From NCBI RefSeq assembly GCF_051020985.1, contig NW_027475133.1, forward strand, positions 2,604,001 to 2,668,000: DNA of 64,000 nucleotides. The letters run 5' to 3'. Both the position numbers and the translations under genes were made by a program. The DNA comes from Nomia melanderi. Lineage: Eukaryota > Arthropoda > Insecta > Hymenoptera > Halictidae. Shown here piece by piece: positions 1 through 12,441 of this stretch. The stretch's first letter is position 1. The number at the start of each line of letters is the position of its first letter. Under the pieces are notes generated by a model that saw only the letters and a program-made list of their open reading frames with translations, did no database searches and was not told the origin of the DNA.

Positions 1-1925
1 ACCTAGGACCACCCGGGGCCGAGACAACCACCGTCTCATGGGGCCGGACACTCAGGGTCAGGGGAAAATCCAGTATATATCTGGTGATATCTCGGGTGCT
101 ATTAGAGATAGCGTAATAAACCAAAGTGCATTGTCTGTAGGAGGCCCTGGCGCATGAATCTGTGCAGCGGGAACGACCTCGGACCACGAGGGGCCGAGAA
201 AACCACAGTCTCATGGGGCCGGACACTCAGGGTCAGGGGAAAATCCAGTATATATCTGGTGATATCTCGTGTGCTATTACAGATAGCGCAATAAATCAAA
301 GTGCATTGTCTGTAGGAGGCCCTGGCGCATGAATCTGTGCCGCGGGAACGACCTCGGACCACCAGGGGCCGAGAAAACCACAGTCTCATGGGGCCGGACA
401 CTCAGGGTCGGGGAAAAATCCAATATATATCTGGTGATATCTCGGGTGCTATTAGAGATAGCGCAATAAACCAAAGTGAATTGTCTGCAGGAGGCCCTGG
501 CGCATGAATCTGTGCAGCGGGAACGATCTCGGACCATCAGAGGCCGAGACATCCACCGTCTCATGGTGCCGGACACTCAGGGTCAGGGAAAAATCCAATA
601 TATATCTGGTGATATCTCGGATGCTATTACAGATAGCGCAATAAATCAAAGTGCATTGTCTGTAGGAGGCCCTGGCGCATGAATCTGTGCAACGGGAACG
701 ACCTCGGACCACCAGGGGCCGAGAAAACCACAGTCTCATGGGGCCGGACACTCAGAGTCAGGGGAAAATCCAATATATATCTGGTGATATCTCGGGTGCT
801 ATTAGAGATAGCGCAATAAATCAAAGTGCATTGTCTGTAGGAGGCCCTGGCGCATGAATCTGTGCAGCGGGAACGACCTCGGAACACCAGGGACCGAGAA
901 AACCACCGTCTCATGGGGCCGGACACTCAGGGTCAGTGAAAAATCCAATATATATGTGGTGATATCTCGGGTGCTATTACAGATAGCGCAATAAATCAAA
1001 GTGCATTGTCTGTAGGAGACCCTGGCGCATGAACCTGCGCAGCGGGAACGACCTCGGACCACCAGGGGCCGAGAAAACGACCGTCTCATGGGGCCGGACG
1101 CTCAGGGTGAGTGAAAAATCCAATATATATCTGGTGATATCTCGGGTGCTATTAGAGATAGCGCAATAAACCAAAGTGAATTATCTGCAGGAGGCCGTGG
1201 CGCATGAATCTGTGCAACGGGAACGACCCCGGACCACCAGGGGCCGAGAAAACCACAGTCTCATGGGGCCGGACACTCAGGGTCAGGGGAAAATCCAATA
1301 TAGATCTGGTGATATCTCGGGTGCTATTACACATAGCGCAATAAACCAAAGTGAATTATCTGAAGGAGGCCCTTGCGCATGAATCTGTGCAACGGGAACG
1401 TCCTCGGACCACCAGGGGCCGAGAAAACCACAGTCTCATGGGGCCGGACACTCAGGGTCAGTGGAAAATCCAATATAGATCTGGTGATATCTCGGGTGCT
1501 ATTACAGATAGCGCAATAAATCAAAGTGCATTACCTGTAGGAGGCCCTGGCGCATGAATCTGTGCAGCGGGAACGTCCTCGGACCTCCAGGGGCCGAGAC
1601 AACGACCGTCTCATGGGGCCGGACACTCAGGGTCAGGGTAAAATCCAATATATATCTGGTGATATCTCGGGTGCTATAACAGATAGCGCAATAAATCAAA
1701 GTGCATTGTCTGTAGGAGGCCCTGGCGCATGAATCTGTGCAGCGGGAACGACCTCGGACCACCAGGGGCCGAGAAAACCACAGTCTCATGGGGCCGGACA
1801 CTCAGGGTCAGGGGAAAATCCAATATATATCTGGTGATATCTCGGGTGCTATTACAGATAGAGCAATAAATCAAAGTGCATTGTCTGTAGGAGGCCCTGG
1901 CGCATGAATGTGTGCAGCGGGAATG

Positions 1926-2099
1926 ACCTCGGACACCAGGGGCCGAGAAAACCGCAGTCTCATGGGGCCGGACACTCAGGGTCAGGGAAAAATCCAATAT
2001 ATATCTGGTGATATCTCGGGCGCTATTAGAGATAGCGCAATAAGCCAAAGGGAATTATCTGCAGGAGGCCCTGGCGCATGAATCTGTGCAGCGGGAAGG
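1926..2099. repeat. 174-bp monomer m12 (1-bp deletion)
   Basis: ggacaccagg replaces ggaccaccagg. The same deletion occurs at 4726-4899 but not in the m12 relatives at 7001 and 8751, so it arose in the lineage shared by A1 and A2. Confidence 0.85.
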
Positions 2100-2449
2100 A
2101 TCTCGGACCATCAGGGGCCGAGACATCCACCGTCTCATGGGGCCGGACACTCAGGGTCAGGGAAAAATCCAATATATATCTGGTGATATCTCGGGTGCTA
2201 TTACAGATAGCGCAATAAATCAAAGTGCATTGTCTGTAGGAGGCCCTGGCGCATGAATCTGTGCAGCGGGAACGACCTCGGACCACCAGGGGCCGAGAAA
2301 ACCACAGTCTCATGGGGCCGGACACTCAGGGTCAGGGGAAAATCCAATATATATCTGGTGATATCTCTGGTGCTATTACAGATAGAGCAATAAATCAAAG
2401 TGCATTGTCTGTAGGAGGCCCTGGCGCATGAATGTGTGCAGCGGGAACG

Positions 2450-2624
2450 ACCTCGGACCACCAGGGGCCGAGAAAACCGCAGTCTCATGGGGCCGGACAT
2501 TCAGGGTCAGGGAAAAATCCAATATATATCTGGTGATATCTCGGGTGCTATTACAGATAGCGCAATAAATCAAAGTGCATTGTCTGTAGGAGGCCCTGGC
2601 GGATGAATCTGTGCAGCGGGAACG
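2450..2624. repeat. Representative type B monomer
   Basis: Type B differs from type A at five linked tail positions: C at 105, T at 121, C at 129, G at 133 and T at 138, so the PstI site is lost. This copy also has small private changes (cgcagtctc, gacattcag, ggcggatg). The same five-site B haplotype recurs in many monomers throughout the window. Confidence 0.88.
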
Positions 2625-2800
2625 ACCTCGGACCACCAGGGGCCGAGAAAACCTCAGTCTCATGGGGCCGGACACTCAGGGTCAGGGGAAAATCCAGTAT
2701 ATATCTGGTGATATCTCGGGTGCTATTAGAGATAGCGCAATAAACCAAAGTGAATTATCTGCAGGATGCCCTGGCGCATGAATCTGTGCAAGCGGGAACG
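2625..2800. repeat. 176-bp monomer m16 (gtgcaagcggg insertion)
   Basis: An extra a in gtgcaagcggg restores the phase lost in m12. The copy at 5425-5600 in A2 has the same insertion. Confidence 0.83.
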
Positions 2801-3152
2801 TCCTCGGACCTCCTGGGGCCGAGACAACCACCGTCTCATGGGGCCGGACGCTCAGGGTCAGGGTAAAATCCAATATATATCTGGTGATATCTCGGGTGCT
2901 ATTACAGATAGCGCAATAAATCAAAGTGCATTGTCTGTAGGAGGCCCTGGCGCATGAATCTGTGCAGCGGGAACGACGTCGGACCACCAGGGGCCGAAAA
3001 AACCACAGTCTCATGGGGCCGGACCCTCATGGTCAGGGTAAAATCCATTATATATCTGGTGATATCTCGTGTGCTATTACAGATAGCGCAATAAATCAAA
3101 GTGCATTGTCTGTAGGAGGCCCTGGCGCATGAATCTGTGCAGCGGGAACGAC

Positions 3153-3173
3153 CTCGGACCACCAGGGGCCGAG
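3153..3173. other. Recurrent GC-rich dyad in each monomer (example copy)
   Basis: Monomer positions 3-7 (CTCGG) and 19-23 (CCGAG) are exact inverted complements around an 11-base centre. Two more C-G pairs can form inside after a one-base bulge. The arms are present in most monomers but also mutate without compensation (ctcaa, ctctg, ctcga, ccgaa), so a selected structure is not shown. Any function, such as protein binding or extrusion, is speculative. Confidence 0.6.
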
Positions 3174-3245
3174 AAAACCACAGTCTCATGGGGCCGGACA
3201 CTCAGGGTCAGGGGAAAATCCAATATATATCTGGTGATATCTCGG

Positions 3246-3264
3246 GTGCTATTAGAGATAGCGC
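3246..3264. other. Second dyad next to the EcoRV site (example copy)
   Basis: Monomer positions 96-101 (GTGCTA) and 109-114 (TAGCGC) pair with one G-T mismatch across a 7-base loop. In some monomers, for example near 2019-2038 and 7096-7115, the left arm is GCGCTA and the dyad is perfect. The element sits a few bases after GATATC, in a region less variable than the tail. No function can be assigned from sequence. Confidence 0.5.
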
Positions 3265-4725
3265 AATAAACCAAAGTGAATTATCTGCAGGAGGCCCTGG
3301 CGCATGAATCTGTGCAGCGGGAACGACCTCGGACCACCAGGGGCCGAAAAAACCACAGTCTCATGGGGCCGGATACTCAGGGTCAGGGGAAAATCGAATA
3401 TAGATCTGGTGATATCTCGGGTGCTATTACAGATAGCGCAATAAATCAAAGTGCATTGTCTGTAGGAGGCCCTGGCGCATGAATCTGTGCAGCGGGAACG
3501 ACCTAGGACCACCCGGGGCCGAGACAACCACCGTCTCATGGGGCCGGACACTCAGGGTCAGGGGAAAATCCAGTATATATCTGGTGATATCTCGGGTGCT
3601 ATTAGAGATAGCGTAATAAACCAAAGTGCATTGTCTGTAGGAGGCCCTGGCGCATGAATCTGTGCAGCGGGAACGACCTCGGACCACGAGGGGCCGAGAA
3701 AACCACAGTCTCATGGGGCCGGACACTCAGGGTCAGGGGAAAATCCAGTATATATCTGGTGATATCTCGTGTGCTATTACAGATAGCGCAATAAATCAAA
3801 GTGCATTGTCTGTAGGAGGCCCTGGCGCATGAATCTGTGCCGCGGGAACGACCTCGGACCACCAGGGGCCGAGAAAACCACAGTCTCATGGGGCCGGACA
3901 CTCAGGGTCGGGGAAAAATCCAATATATATCTGGTGATATCTCGGGTGCTATTAGAGATAGCGCAATAAACCAAAGTGAATTGTCTGCAGGAGGCCCTGG
4001 CGCATGAATCTGTGCAGCGGGAACGATCTCGGACCATCAGAGGCCGAGACATCCACCGTCTCATGGGGCCGGACACTCAGGGTCAGGGAAAAATCCAATA
4101 TATATCTGGTGATATCTCGGATGCTATTACAGATAGCGCAATAAATCAAAGTGCATTGTCTGTAGGAGGCCCTGGCGCATGAATCCGTGCAGCGGGAACG
4201 ACCTCGGACCACCAGGGGCCGAGAAAACCACAGTCTCATGGGGCCGGACACTCATGGTCAGGGGAAAATCCAATATATATCTGGTGATATCTCGGGTGCT
4301 ATTACAGATAGCGCAATAAATCAAAGTGCATTACCTGTAGGAGGCCCTGGCGCATGAATCTGTGCAGCGGGAACGTCCTCGGACCTCCAGGAGCCGAGAC
4401 AACGACCGTCTCATGGGGCCGGACACTCAGGGTCAGGGTAAAATCCAATATATATCTGGTGATATCTCGGGTGCTATAACAGATAGCGCAATAAATCAAA
4501 GTGCATTGTCTGTAGGAGGCCCTGGCGCATGAATCTGTGCAGCGGGAACGACCTCGGACCACCAGGGGCCGAGAAAACCACAGTCTCATGGGGCCGGACA
4601 CTCAGGGTCAGGGGAAAATCCAATATATATCTGGTGATATCTCGGGTGCTATTACAGATAGAGCAATAAATCAAAGTGCATTGTCTGTAGGAGGCCCTGG
4701 CGCATGAATGTGTGCAGCGGGAACG

Positions 4726-4899
4726 ACCTCGGACACCAGGGGCCGAGAAAACCGCAGTCTCATGGGGCCGGACACTCAGGGTCAGGGAAAAATCCAATAT
4801 ATATCTGGTGATATCTCGGGCGCTATTAGAGATAGCGCAATAAGCCAAAGGGAATTATCTGCAGGAGGCCCTGGCGCATGAATCTGTGCAGCGGGAAGG
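4726..4899. repeat. 174-bp monomer, A2 copy of m12
   Basis: Carries the ggacaccagg deletion of 1926-2099, but with gaacgacc in place of the gaatgacc of A1. Confidence 0.85.
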
Positions 4900-5424
4900 A
4901 TCTCGGACCATCAGGGGCCGAGACATCCACCGTCTCATGGGGCCGGACACTCAGGGTCAGGGAAAAATCCAATATATATCTGGTGATATCTCGGGTGCTA
5001 TTACAGATAGCGCAATAAATCAAAGTGCATTGTCTGTAGGAGGCCCTGGCGCATGAATCTGTGCAGCGGGAACGACCTCGGACCACCAGGGGCCGAGAAA
5101 ACCACAGTCTCATGGGGCCGGACACTCAGGGTCAGGGGAAAATCCAATATATATCTGGTGATATCTCTGGTGCTATTACAGATAGAGCAATAAATCAAAG
5201 TGCATTGTCTGTAGGAGGCCCTGGCGCATGAATGTGTGCAGCGGGAACGACCTCGGCCCACCAGGGGCCGAGAAAACCGCAGTCTCATGGGGCCGGACAT
5301 TCAGGGTCAGGGAAAAATCCAATATATATCTGGTGATATCTCGGGTGCTATTACAGATAGCGCAATAAATCAAAGTGCATTGTCTGTAGGAGGCCCTGGC
5401 GGATGAATCTGTGCAGCGGGAACG

Positions 5425-5600
5425 ACCTCGGACCACCAGGGGCCGAGAAAACCTCAGTCTCATGGGGCCGGACACTCAGGGTCAGGGGAAAATCCAGTAT
5501 ATATCTGGTGATATCTCGGGTGCTATTAGAGATAGCGCAATAAACCAAAGTGAATTATCTGCAGGATGCCCTGGCGCATGAATCTGTGCAAGCGGGAACG
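5425..5600. repeat. 176-bp monomer, A2 copy of m16
   Basis: Same gtgcaagcggg insertion and gcaggatgccc change as m16 of A1. Confidence 0.83.
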
Positions 5601-6125
5601 TCCTCGGACCTCCTGGGGCCGAGACAACCACCGTCTCATGGGGCCGGACGCTCAGGGTCAGGGTAAAATCCAATATATATCTGGTGATATCTCGGGTGCT
5701 ATTACAGATAGCGCAATAAATCAAAGTGCATTGTCTGTAGGAGGCCCTGGCGCATGAATCTGTGCAGCGGGAACGACGTCGGACCACCAGGGGCCGAAAA
5801 AACCACAGTCTCATGGGGCCGGACCCTCATGGTCAGGGTAAAATCCATTATATATCTGGTGATATCTCGTGTGCTATTACAGATAGCGCAATAAATCAAA
5901 GTGCATTGTCTGTAGGAGGCCCTGGCGCATGAATCTGTGCAGCGGGAACGACCTCGGACCACCAGGGGCCGAGAAAACCACAGTCTCATGGGGCCGGACA
6001 CTCAGGGTCAGGGGAAAATCGAATATAGATCTGGTGATATCTCGGGTGCTATTACAGATAGCGCAATAAATCAAAGTGCATTGTCTGTAGGAGGCCCTGG
6101 CGCATGAATCTGTGCAGCGGGAACG

Positions 6126-7175
6126 ACCTAGGACCACCCGGGGCCGAGACAACCACCGTCTCATGGGGCCGGACACTCAGGGTCAGGGGAAAATCCAGTA
6201 TATATCTGGTGATATCTCGGGTGCTATTAGAGATAGCGTAATAAACCAAAGTGCATTGTCTGTAGGAGGCCCTGGCGCATGAATCTGTGCAGCGGGAACG
6301 ACCTCGGACCACGAGGGGCCGAGAAAACCACAGTCTCATGGGGCCGGACACTCAGGGTCAGGGGAAAATCCAGTATATATCTGGTGATATCTCGTGTGCT
6401 ATTACAGATAGCGCAATAAATCAAAGTGCATTGTCTGTAGGAGGCCCTGGCGCATGAATCTGTGCCGCGGGAACGACCTCGGACCACCAGGGGCCGAGAA
6501 AACCACAGTCTCATGGGGCCGGACACTCAGGGTCGGGGAAAAATCCAATATATATCTGGTGATATCTCGGTTGCTATTAGAGATAGCGCAATAAACCAAA
6601 GTGAATTGTCTGCAGGAGGCCCTGGCGCATGAATCTGTGCAGCGGGAACGATCTCGGACCATCAGAGGCCGAGACATCCACCGTCTCATGGGGCCGGACA
6701 CTCAGGGTCAGGGAAAAATCCAATATATATCTGGTGATATCTCGGATGCTATTACAGATAGCGCAATAAATCAAAGTGCATTGTCTGTAGGAGGCCCTGG
6801 CGCATGAATCCGTGCAGCGGGAACGACCTCGGACCACCAGGGGCCGAGAAAACCACAGTCTCATGGGGCCGGACACTCAGGGTCAGGGGAAAATCCAATA
6901 TATATCTGGTGATATCTCGGGTGCTATTACAGACAGAGCAATAAATCAAAGTGCATTGTCTGTAGGAGGCCCTGGCGCATGAATGTGTGCAGCGGGAACG
7001 ACCTCGGACCACCAGGGGCCGAGAAAACCGCAGTCTCATGGGGCCGGACACTCAGGGTCAGGGAAAAATCCAATATATATCTGGTGATATCTCGGGCGCT
7101 ATTAGAGATAGCGCAATAAGCCAAAGGGAATTATCTGCAGGAGGCCCTGGCGCATGCATCTGTGCAGCGGGAACG
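6126..7175. repeat. Third partial copy of the A block (m1-m4 then m11/m12-like)
   Basis: m1-m4 signatures run from 6126 to 6825. The next monomer, at 6826, has an ordinary front and an m11 tail (gagcaataaa, gaatgtgtgc). The one at 7001 is an m12 copy without the 1-bp deletion seen in A1 and A2. The jump skips about six monomers relative to A1. Confidence 0.82.
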
Positions 7176-7525
7176 ACCTAGGACCACCAGGGGCCGAGAA
7201 AACCACCGTCTCATGGGGCCGGACACTCAGGGTAAGGGAAAAATCCAATATATATCTGGTGATATCTCGGGTGCTATTAGAGATAGCGCAATAAACGAAA
7301 GTGAATTATCTGCAGGAGGCCCTGGCGCATGAATCTGTGCAGCGGGAACGACCGCGGACCACCAGGGGCCGAGAAAACCACCGTCTCATGGGGCCGGACA
7401 CTCAGGGACAGGGAAAAATCCAATATATATCTGGTGATATCTCGGGTGCTATTAGAGATAGCGCAATAAACCAAAGTGAGTTATCTGCAGGAGGCCCTGG
7501 CGCATGAATCTGTGCAACGGGAACG
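7176..7525. repeat. Dimer module with acctagg/gtaaggg and accgcgg signatures
   Basis: These two monomers carry acctaggaccaccagg with gggtaaggg, and accgcggacc. The accgcgg monomer and its successors recur at 10676 onward with an offset of 3325 bp (19 monomers). The acctagg/gtaaggg form also recurs at 11376. This links the 7 kb and 10-11 kb regions. Confidence 0.75.
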
Positions 7526-9100
7526 ACCTCGGACCACCAGGGGCCGAGAAAACCACAGTCTCATGGGGCCGGACACTCAGGGTCAGGAGAAAATCCAATA
7601 TATATCTGGTGATATATCGGGTGCTATTAGAGATAGCGCAATAAATCAAAGTGCATTGTCTGTAGGAGGCCCTGGCGCATGAATCTGTGCAGCGGGAACG
7701 ACCTCGGAACACCAGGGACCGAGAAAACCACCGTCTCATGGGGCCGGACACTCAGGGTCAGTGAAAAATCCAATATATATGTGGTGATATCTCGGGTGCT
7801 ATTACAGATAGCGCAATAAATCAAAGTGCATTGTCTGTAGGAGACCCTGGCGCATGAACCTGCGCAGCGGGAACGACCTCGGACCACCAGGGGCCGAGAA
7901 AACGACCGTCTCATGGGGCCGGACGCTCAGGGTGAGTGAAAAATCCAATATATATCTGGTGATATCTCGGGTGCTATTAGAGATAGCGCAATAAACCAAA
8001 GTGAATTATCTGCAGGAGGCCCTGGCGCATGAATCTGTGCAACGGGAACGACCCCGGACCACCAGGGGCCGAGAAAACCACAGTCTCATGGGGCCGGACA
8101 CTCAGGTTCAGGGGAAAATCCAATATAGATCTGGTGATATCTCGGGTGCTATTACACATAGCGCAATAAACCAAAGTGAATTATCTGAAGGAGGCCCTTG
8201 CGCATGAATCTGTGCAACGGGAACGTCCTCGGACCACCAGGGGCCGAGAAAACCACAGTCTCATGGGGCCGGACACTCAGGGTCAGTGGAAAATCCAATA
8301 TAGATCTGGTGATATCTCGGGTGCTATTACAGATAGCGCAATAAATCAAAGTGCATTACCTGTAGGAGGCCCTGGCGCATGAATCTGTGCAGCGGGAACG
8401 TCCTCGGACCTCCAGGGGCCGAGACAACGACCGTCTCATGGGGCCGGACACTCAGGGTCAGGGTAAAATCCAATATATATCTGGTGATATCTCGGGTGCT
8501 ATAACAGATAGCGCAATAAATCAAAGTGCATTGTCTGTAGGAGGCCCTGGCGCATGAATCTGTGCAGCGGGAACGATCTCGGACCACCAGGGGCCGAGAA
8601 AACCACAGTCTCATGGGGCCGGACACTCAGGGTCAGGGGAAAATCCAATATATATCTGGTGATATCTCGGGTGCTATTACAGATAGAGCAATAAATCAAA
8701 GTGCATTGTCTGTAGGAGGCCCTGGCGCATGAATGTGTGCAGCGGGAACGACCTCGGACCACCAGGGGCCGAGAAAACCGCAGTCTCATGGGGCCGGACA
8801 CTCAGGGTCAGGGAAAAATCCAATATATATCTGGTGATATCTCGGGCGCTATTAGAGATAGCGCAATAAGCCAAAGGGAATTATCTGCAGGAGGCCCTGG
8901 CGCATGAATCTGTGCAGCGGGAAGGATCTCGGACCATCAGGGGCCGAGACATCCACCGTCTCATGGGGCCGGACACTCAGGGTCAGGGAAAAATCCAATA
9001 TATATCTGGTGATATCTCGGGTGCTATTACAGATAGCGCAATAAATCAAAGTGCATTGTCTGTAGGAGGCCCTGGCGCATGAATCTGTGCAGCGGGAACG
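7526..9100. repeat. Displaced copy of A-block monomers m5-m13
   Basis: Monomers from 7526 follow A1 order from 701 with an offset of 6825 bp. The offset becomes 6826 after the m12 position because this copy lacks the 1-bp deletion. It therefore retains the monomers missing from A2 and shows the probable pre-deletion state of m12 at about 8751. Confidence 0.83.
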
Positions 9101-10650
9101 ACCTCGGACCACCAGGGGCCGAGAAAACCGCAGTCTCATGGGGCCGGACACTCAGGGTCAGGGTAAAATCCAATATATATCTGGTGATATCTCGGGTGCT
9201 ATTAGAGATAGCGCAATAAACCAAAGTGAATTATCTGCAGGAGGCCCTGGCGCATGAATCTGTGCCGCGGGAACGACCTCGGACCACCAGGGGCCGAGAA
9301 AACGACCGTCTCATGGGGCCGGACACTCAGGGTCAGTGAAAAATCCAATATATATCTGCTGATATCTCGGGTGCTATTACAGATAGCGCAATAAATCAAA
9401 GTGCATTGTCTGTAGGAGGCCCTGGCGCATGATTCTGTGCAGCGGGAACGACCTCGGACCACCAGGGGCCGAGAAAACGACCGCCTCATGGGGCCGGACC
9501 CTCAGGGTCAGTGAAAAATCCAATATATATCTGGTGATATCTCGGGTGCTATTAGAGACAGCGCAATAAACCAAAGTGAATTATCTGCAGGGGGCCCTGG
9601 CGCATGAATCTGTGCAGCGGGAACGACCGCGGACCACCAGGGGCCGAGAAAACGACCGTCTCATGGGGCCGGACACTCAGGGTCAGTGAAAAATCCAATA
9701 TATATCTGCTGATATCTCGGGAGCTATTACAGATAGCGCAATAAATCAAAGTGCATTGTCTGTAGGAGGCCCTGGCGCATGAATCTGTGCAGCGGGAACG
9801 ACCTCGGACCACCAGGGGCCGAGAAAACCACAGTCTCATGGAGCCGGACACTCAGGGTCAGGGGAAAATCCAATATATATCTGGTGATATCTCGGGTGCT
9901 ATTAGAGATAGCGCAATAAACCAAAGTGAATTATCTGCAGGAGGCCCTGGCGCATGAATCTGTGCAGCGGGAACAACCTCGGACCACCAGGGGCCGAGAA
10001 AACGACCGTCTCATGGGGCCGGAAACTCAGGGTCAGTGAAAAATCCAATATATATCTGGTGATATCTCGGGTGCTATTACAGATAGCGCAATACATCAAA
10101 GTGCATTGTCTGTAGGAGGCCCTGGCGCATGAATCTGGCCAGCGGGAACGACCTCGGACCACCAGCGGCCGAGAGAACCACCGTCTCATGGGGCCGGACC
10201 CTCAGGGTCGGGGAAAAATCCAATATATATCTGGTGATATCTCGGGTGCTATTAGAGATAGCGCAATAAACCAAAGTGAATTGTCTGCAGGAGGCCCTGG
10301 CGCATGAATCTGTGCAGCGGGAACGATCTCGGACCATCAGGGGCCGAGACATCCACCGTCTCATGGGGCCGGACACTCAGGGTCAGGGAAAAATCCAATA
10401 TATATCTGGTGATATCTCGGGTGCTATTACAGATAGCGCAATAAATCAAAGTGCATTGTCTGTAGGAGGCCCTGGCGCATGAATCTGTGCAGCGGGAACG
10501 ACCCCGGACCACCAGGGGCCGAGAAAACCACCGTCTCATGGGGCCGGACACTCAGGGTAAGGGAAAAATCCAATATATATCTGGTGATGTCTCGGGTGCT
10601 ATTAGAGATAGCGCAATAAACGAAAGTGAATTATCTGCAGGAGGCCCTGG
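8650..10650. repeat. Alternating A/B monomers, a 350-bp dimeric repeat
   Basis: Reading the tails at about 8676, 8851, 9026, 9201, 9376, 9551, 9726, 9901, 10076, 10251, 10426 and 10601 gives B and A alternately. Copies at 9376 and 9726 also share fronts with tctgctgatatc. Elsewhere A and B are not in regular alternation. This looks like local homogenisation of a dimer. Confidence 0.78.
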
Positions 10651-11375
10651 CGCATGAATCTGTGCAGCGGGAACGACCGCGGACCACCAGGGGCCGAGAA
10701 AACCACCGTCTCATGGGGCCGGACACTCAGGGTCAGGGAAAAATCCAATATATATCTGGTGATATCTCGGGTGCTATTAGAGATAGCGCAATAAACCAAA
10801 GTGAGTTATCTGCAGGAGGCCCTGGCGCATGAATCTGTGCAACGGGAACGACCTCGGACCACCAGGGGCCGATAAAACCATAGTCTCATGGGGCCGGACA
10901 CTCAGGGTCAGGGGAAAATCCAATATATATCTGGTGATATCTCGGGTGCTATTAGAGATAGCGCAATAAATCAAAGTGCATTGTCTGTAGGAGGCCCTGG
11001 CGCATGAATCTGTGCAGCGGGAACGACCTCGGAACACCAGGGACCGAGAAAACCACCGTCTCATGGGGCCGGACACTCAGGGTCAGTGAAAAATCCAATA
11101 TATATGTGGTGATATCTCGGGTGCTATTACAGATAGCGCAATAAATCAAAGTGCATTGTCTGTAGGAGACCCTGGCGCATGAACCTGTGCAGCGGGAACG
11201 ACCTCGGACCACCAGGGGCCGAGAAAACCACAGTCTCATGGGGCCGGACGCTCAGGGTCAGTGAAAAATCCAATATATATCTGGTGATATCTCGGGCGCT
11301 ATTAGAGATAGCGCAATAATCCAATGGGAATTATCTGCAGGAGGCCCTGGTGCATGCATCTGTGCAGCGGGAACG
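10501..11375. repeat. Second copy of the 7.2-8.0 kb module
   Basis: Monomers from about 10676 match those from 7351 at an offset of 3325 bp, including accgcgg, the gtgagttatc tail and the ggaacaccagggacc monomer (7701 and 11026). The match decays after about 11250. Confidence 0.75.
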
Positions 11376-12441
11376 ACCTAGGACCACCAGGGGCCGAGAA
11401 AACCACCGTCTCATGGGGCCGGACACTCAGGGTAAGGGAAAAATCCAATATATATCTGGTGATGTCTCGGGTGCTATTAGAGATAGCGCAATAAACGAAA
11501 GTGAATTATCTGCAGGAGGCCCTGGCGCATGAATCTGTGCTGCGGGAACGACCTCGGATCACCAGGGGCCGAGAAAACTACCGTCTCATGGGGCCGGATA
11601 CTCAGGGTCAGGAGAAAATCCAATATAGATCTGGTGATATCTCGGGTGCTATTACAGATAGCGCAATAAATCAAAGTGCATTGTCTGTAGGAAGCCCTGG
11701 CGCATAAATGTGGCCAGCGGGAACGACCTCGGACCACCAGTGGCCGAGAAAACCACAGTCTCATGGGGTCGGACACTCAGGGTCAGGGGAAAATCCAATA
11801 TAGATCTGGTGATATCTCGGGTGCTATTACAGATAGCGCAATAAACCAAAGTGAATTATCTGCAGCAGGCCCTGGCGCATGAATCTGTGCAACGGGAACG
11901 ACCTCGGACCACCAGGGGCCGAGAAAACCACAGTCTCATGGGGCCGGACACTCAGGGTCAGGGGAAAATCCAATATAGATCTGGTGATATCTCGGGCGCT
12001 ATTACAGATAGCACAATAAATCAAAGTGCATTACCTGTAGGAGGCCCTGGCGCATGAATCTGTGCAGCGGGGACGTCCTCGGACCGCCAGGGGCCAAGAC
12101 AACGACCGTCTCATGGGGCCGGACACTCAGGGTCAGGGGAAAATCCAATATAGATCTGGTGATATCTCGGGTGCTATTACAGATAGCGCAATAAATCAAA
12201 GTGCATTGTCTGTAGGAGGTCCTGGCGTATGAATCTGTTCAGCGGGAACGACCTCGGACCACCAGGGGCCGAGAAAAGCACAGTCTCATGGGGCCGGACA
12301 CTCAGGGTCAGGGTAAAATCCAATATATATCTGGTGATATCTCGGGTGCTATTAGAGATAGCGTAATAAATCAGAGTGCATTGTCTGTAGGAGGCCCTGG
12401 CGCATGAATCTGTGCAGCGGGAACGACCTCGGACCACCAGG
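11376..12441. repeat. Mixed monomers between modules
   Basis: About six monomers have no clear block-level partner nearby. Several carry the aatatagatc variant (11626, 11801, 11976, 12151), which also marks m8, m9 and m20 of the A blocks. Otherwise this is ordinary satellite. Confidence 0.7.

Larger units (their letters stand above)
3151..3325. repeat. Representative type A monomer
   Basis: This copy matches the commonest base at nearly every position and serves as a reference. The tail reads G at 105, C at 121, A at 129, A at 133 and C at 138, which creates a PstI site (CTGCAG, 135-140). GATATC lies at 86-91. Hand-counted GC for a closely similar consensus monomer is 91 of 175. The AT-rich core (about 64-90) with an A-run followed by alternating AT lies downstream of three G-runs at 40-64. 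Confidence 0.9.
1..3500. repeat. 20-monomer higher-order block A1
   Basis: Twenty monomers (m1-m20) are recognisable by private variants: m1 acctaggaccacccgg, m4 atctcggaccatcagagg, m6 ggaacaccagggacc, m8 accccgg, m10 tcctcggacctcc. The block ends where the m1 signature recurs at 3501. It contains one 1-bp deletion (m12) and one 1-bp insertion (before m17), so the length stays 3500. Confidence 0.88.
3501..6125. repeat. 15-monomer block A2, a shortened copy of A1
   Basis: The order is m1-m4, a hybrid monomer at 4201, m10-m18, and a hybrid monomer at 5951, after which the m1 signature returns at 6126. The 4201 hybrid has an m5-like front and an m9-like tail (ttacctgtag). The 5951 hybrid has an m19-like front and an m20-like middle (gaatatagatc). 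Four monomers and one monomer are missing at these joins, as expected for out-of-register exchange. A2 keeps the m12 deletion and the m17 insertion of A1. Confidence 0.87.

Noticed and set aside
3165..3214. G-quadruplex candidate across the G-runs
   Set aside because: Only three G-runs of three or more lie close together; the fourth is about 21 bases away, so it is at best a weak long-loop candidate and not reported as a feature.
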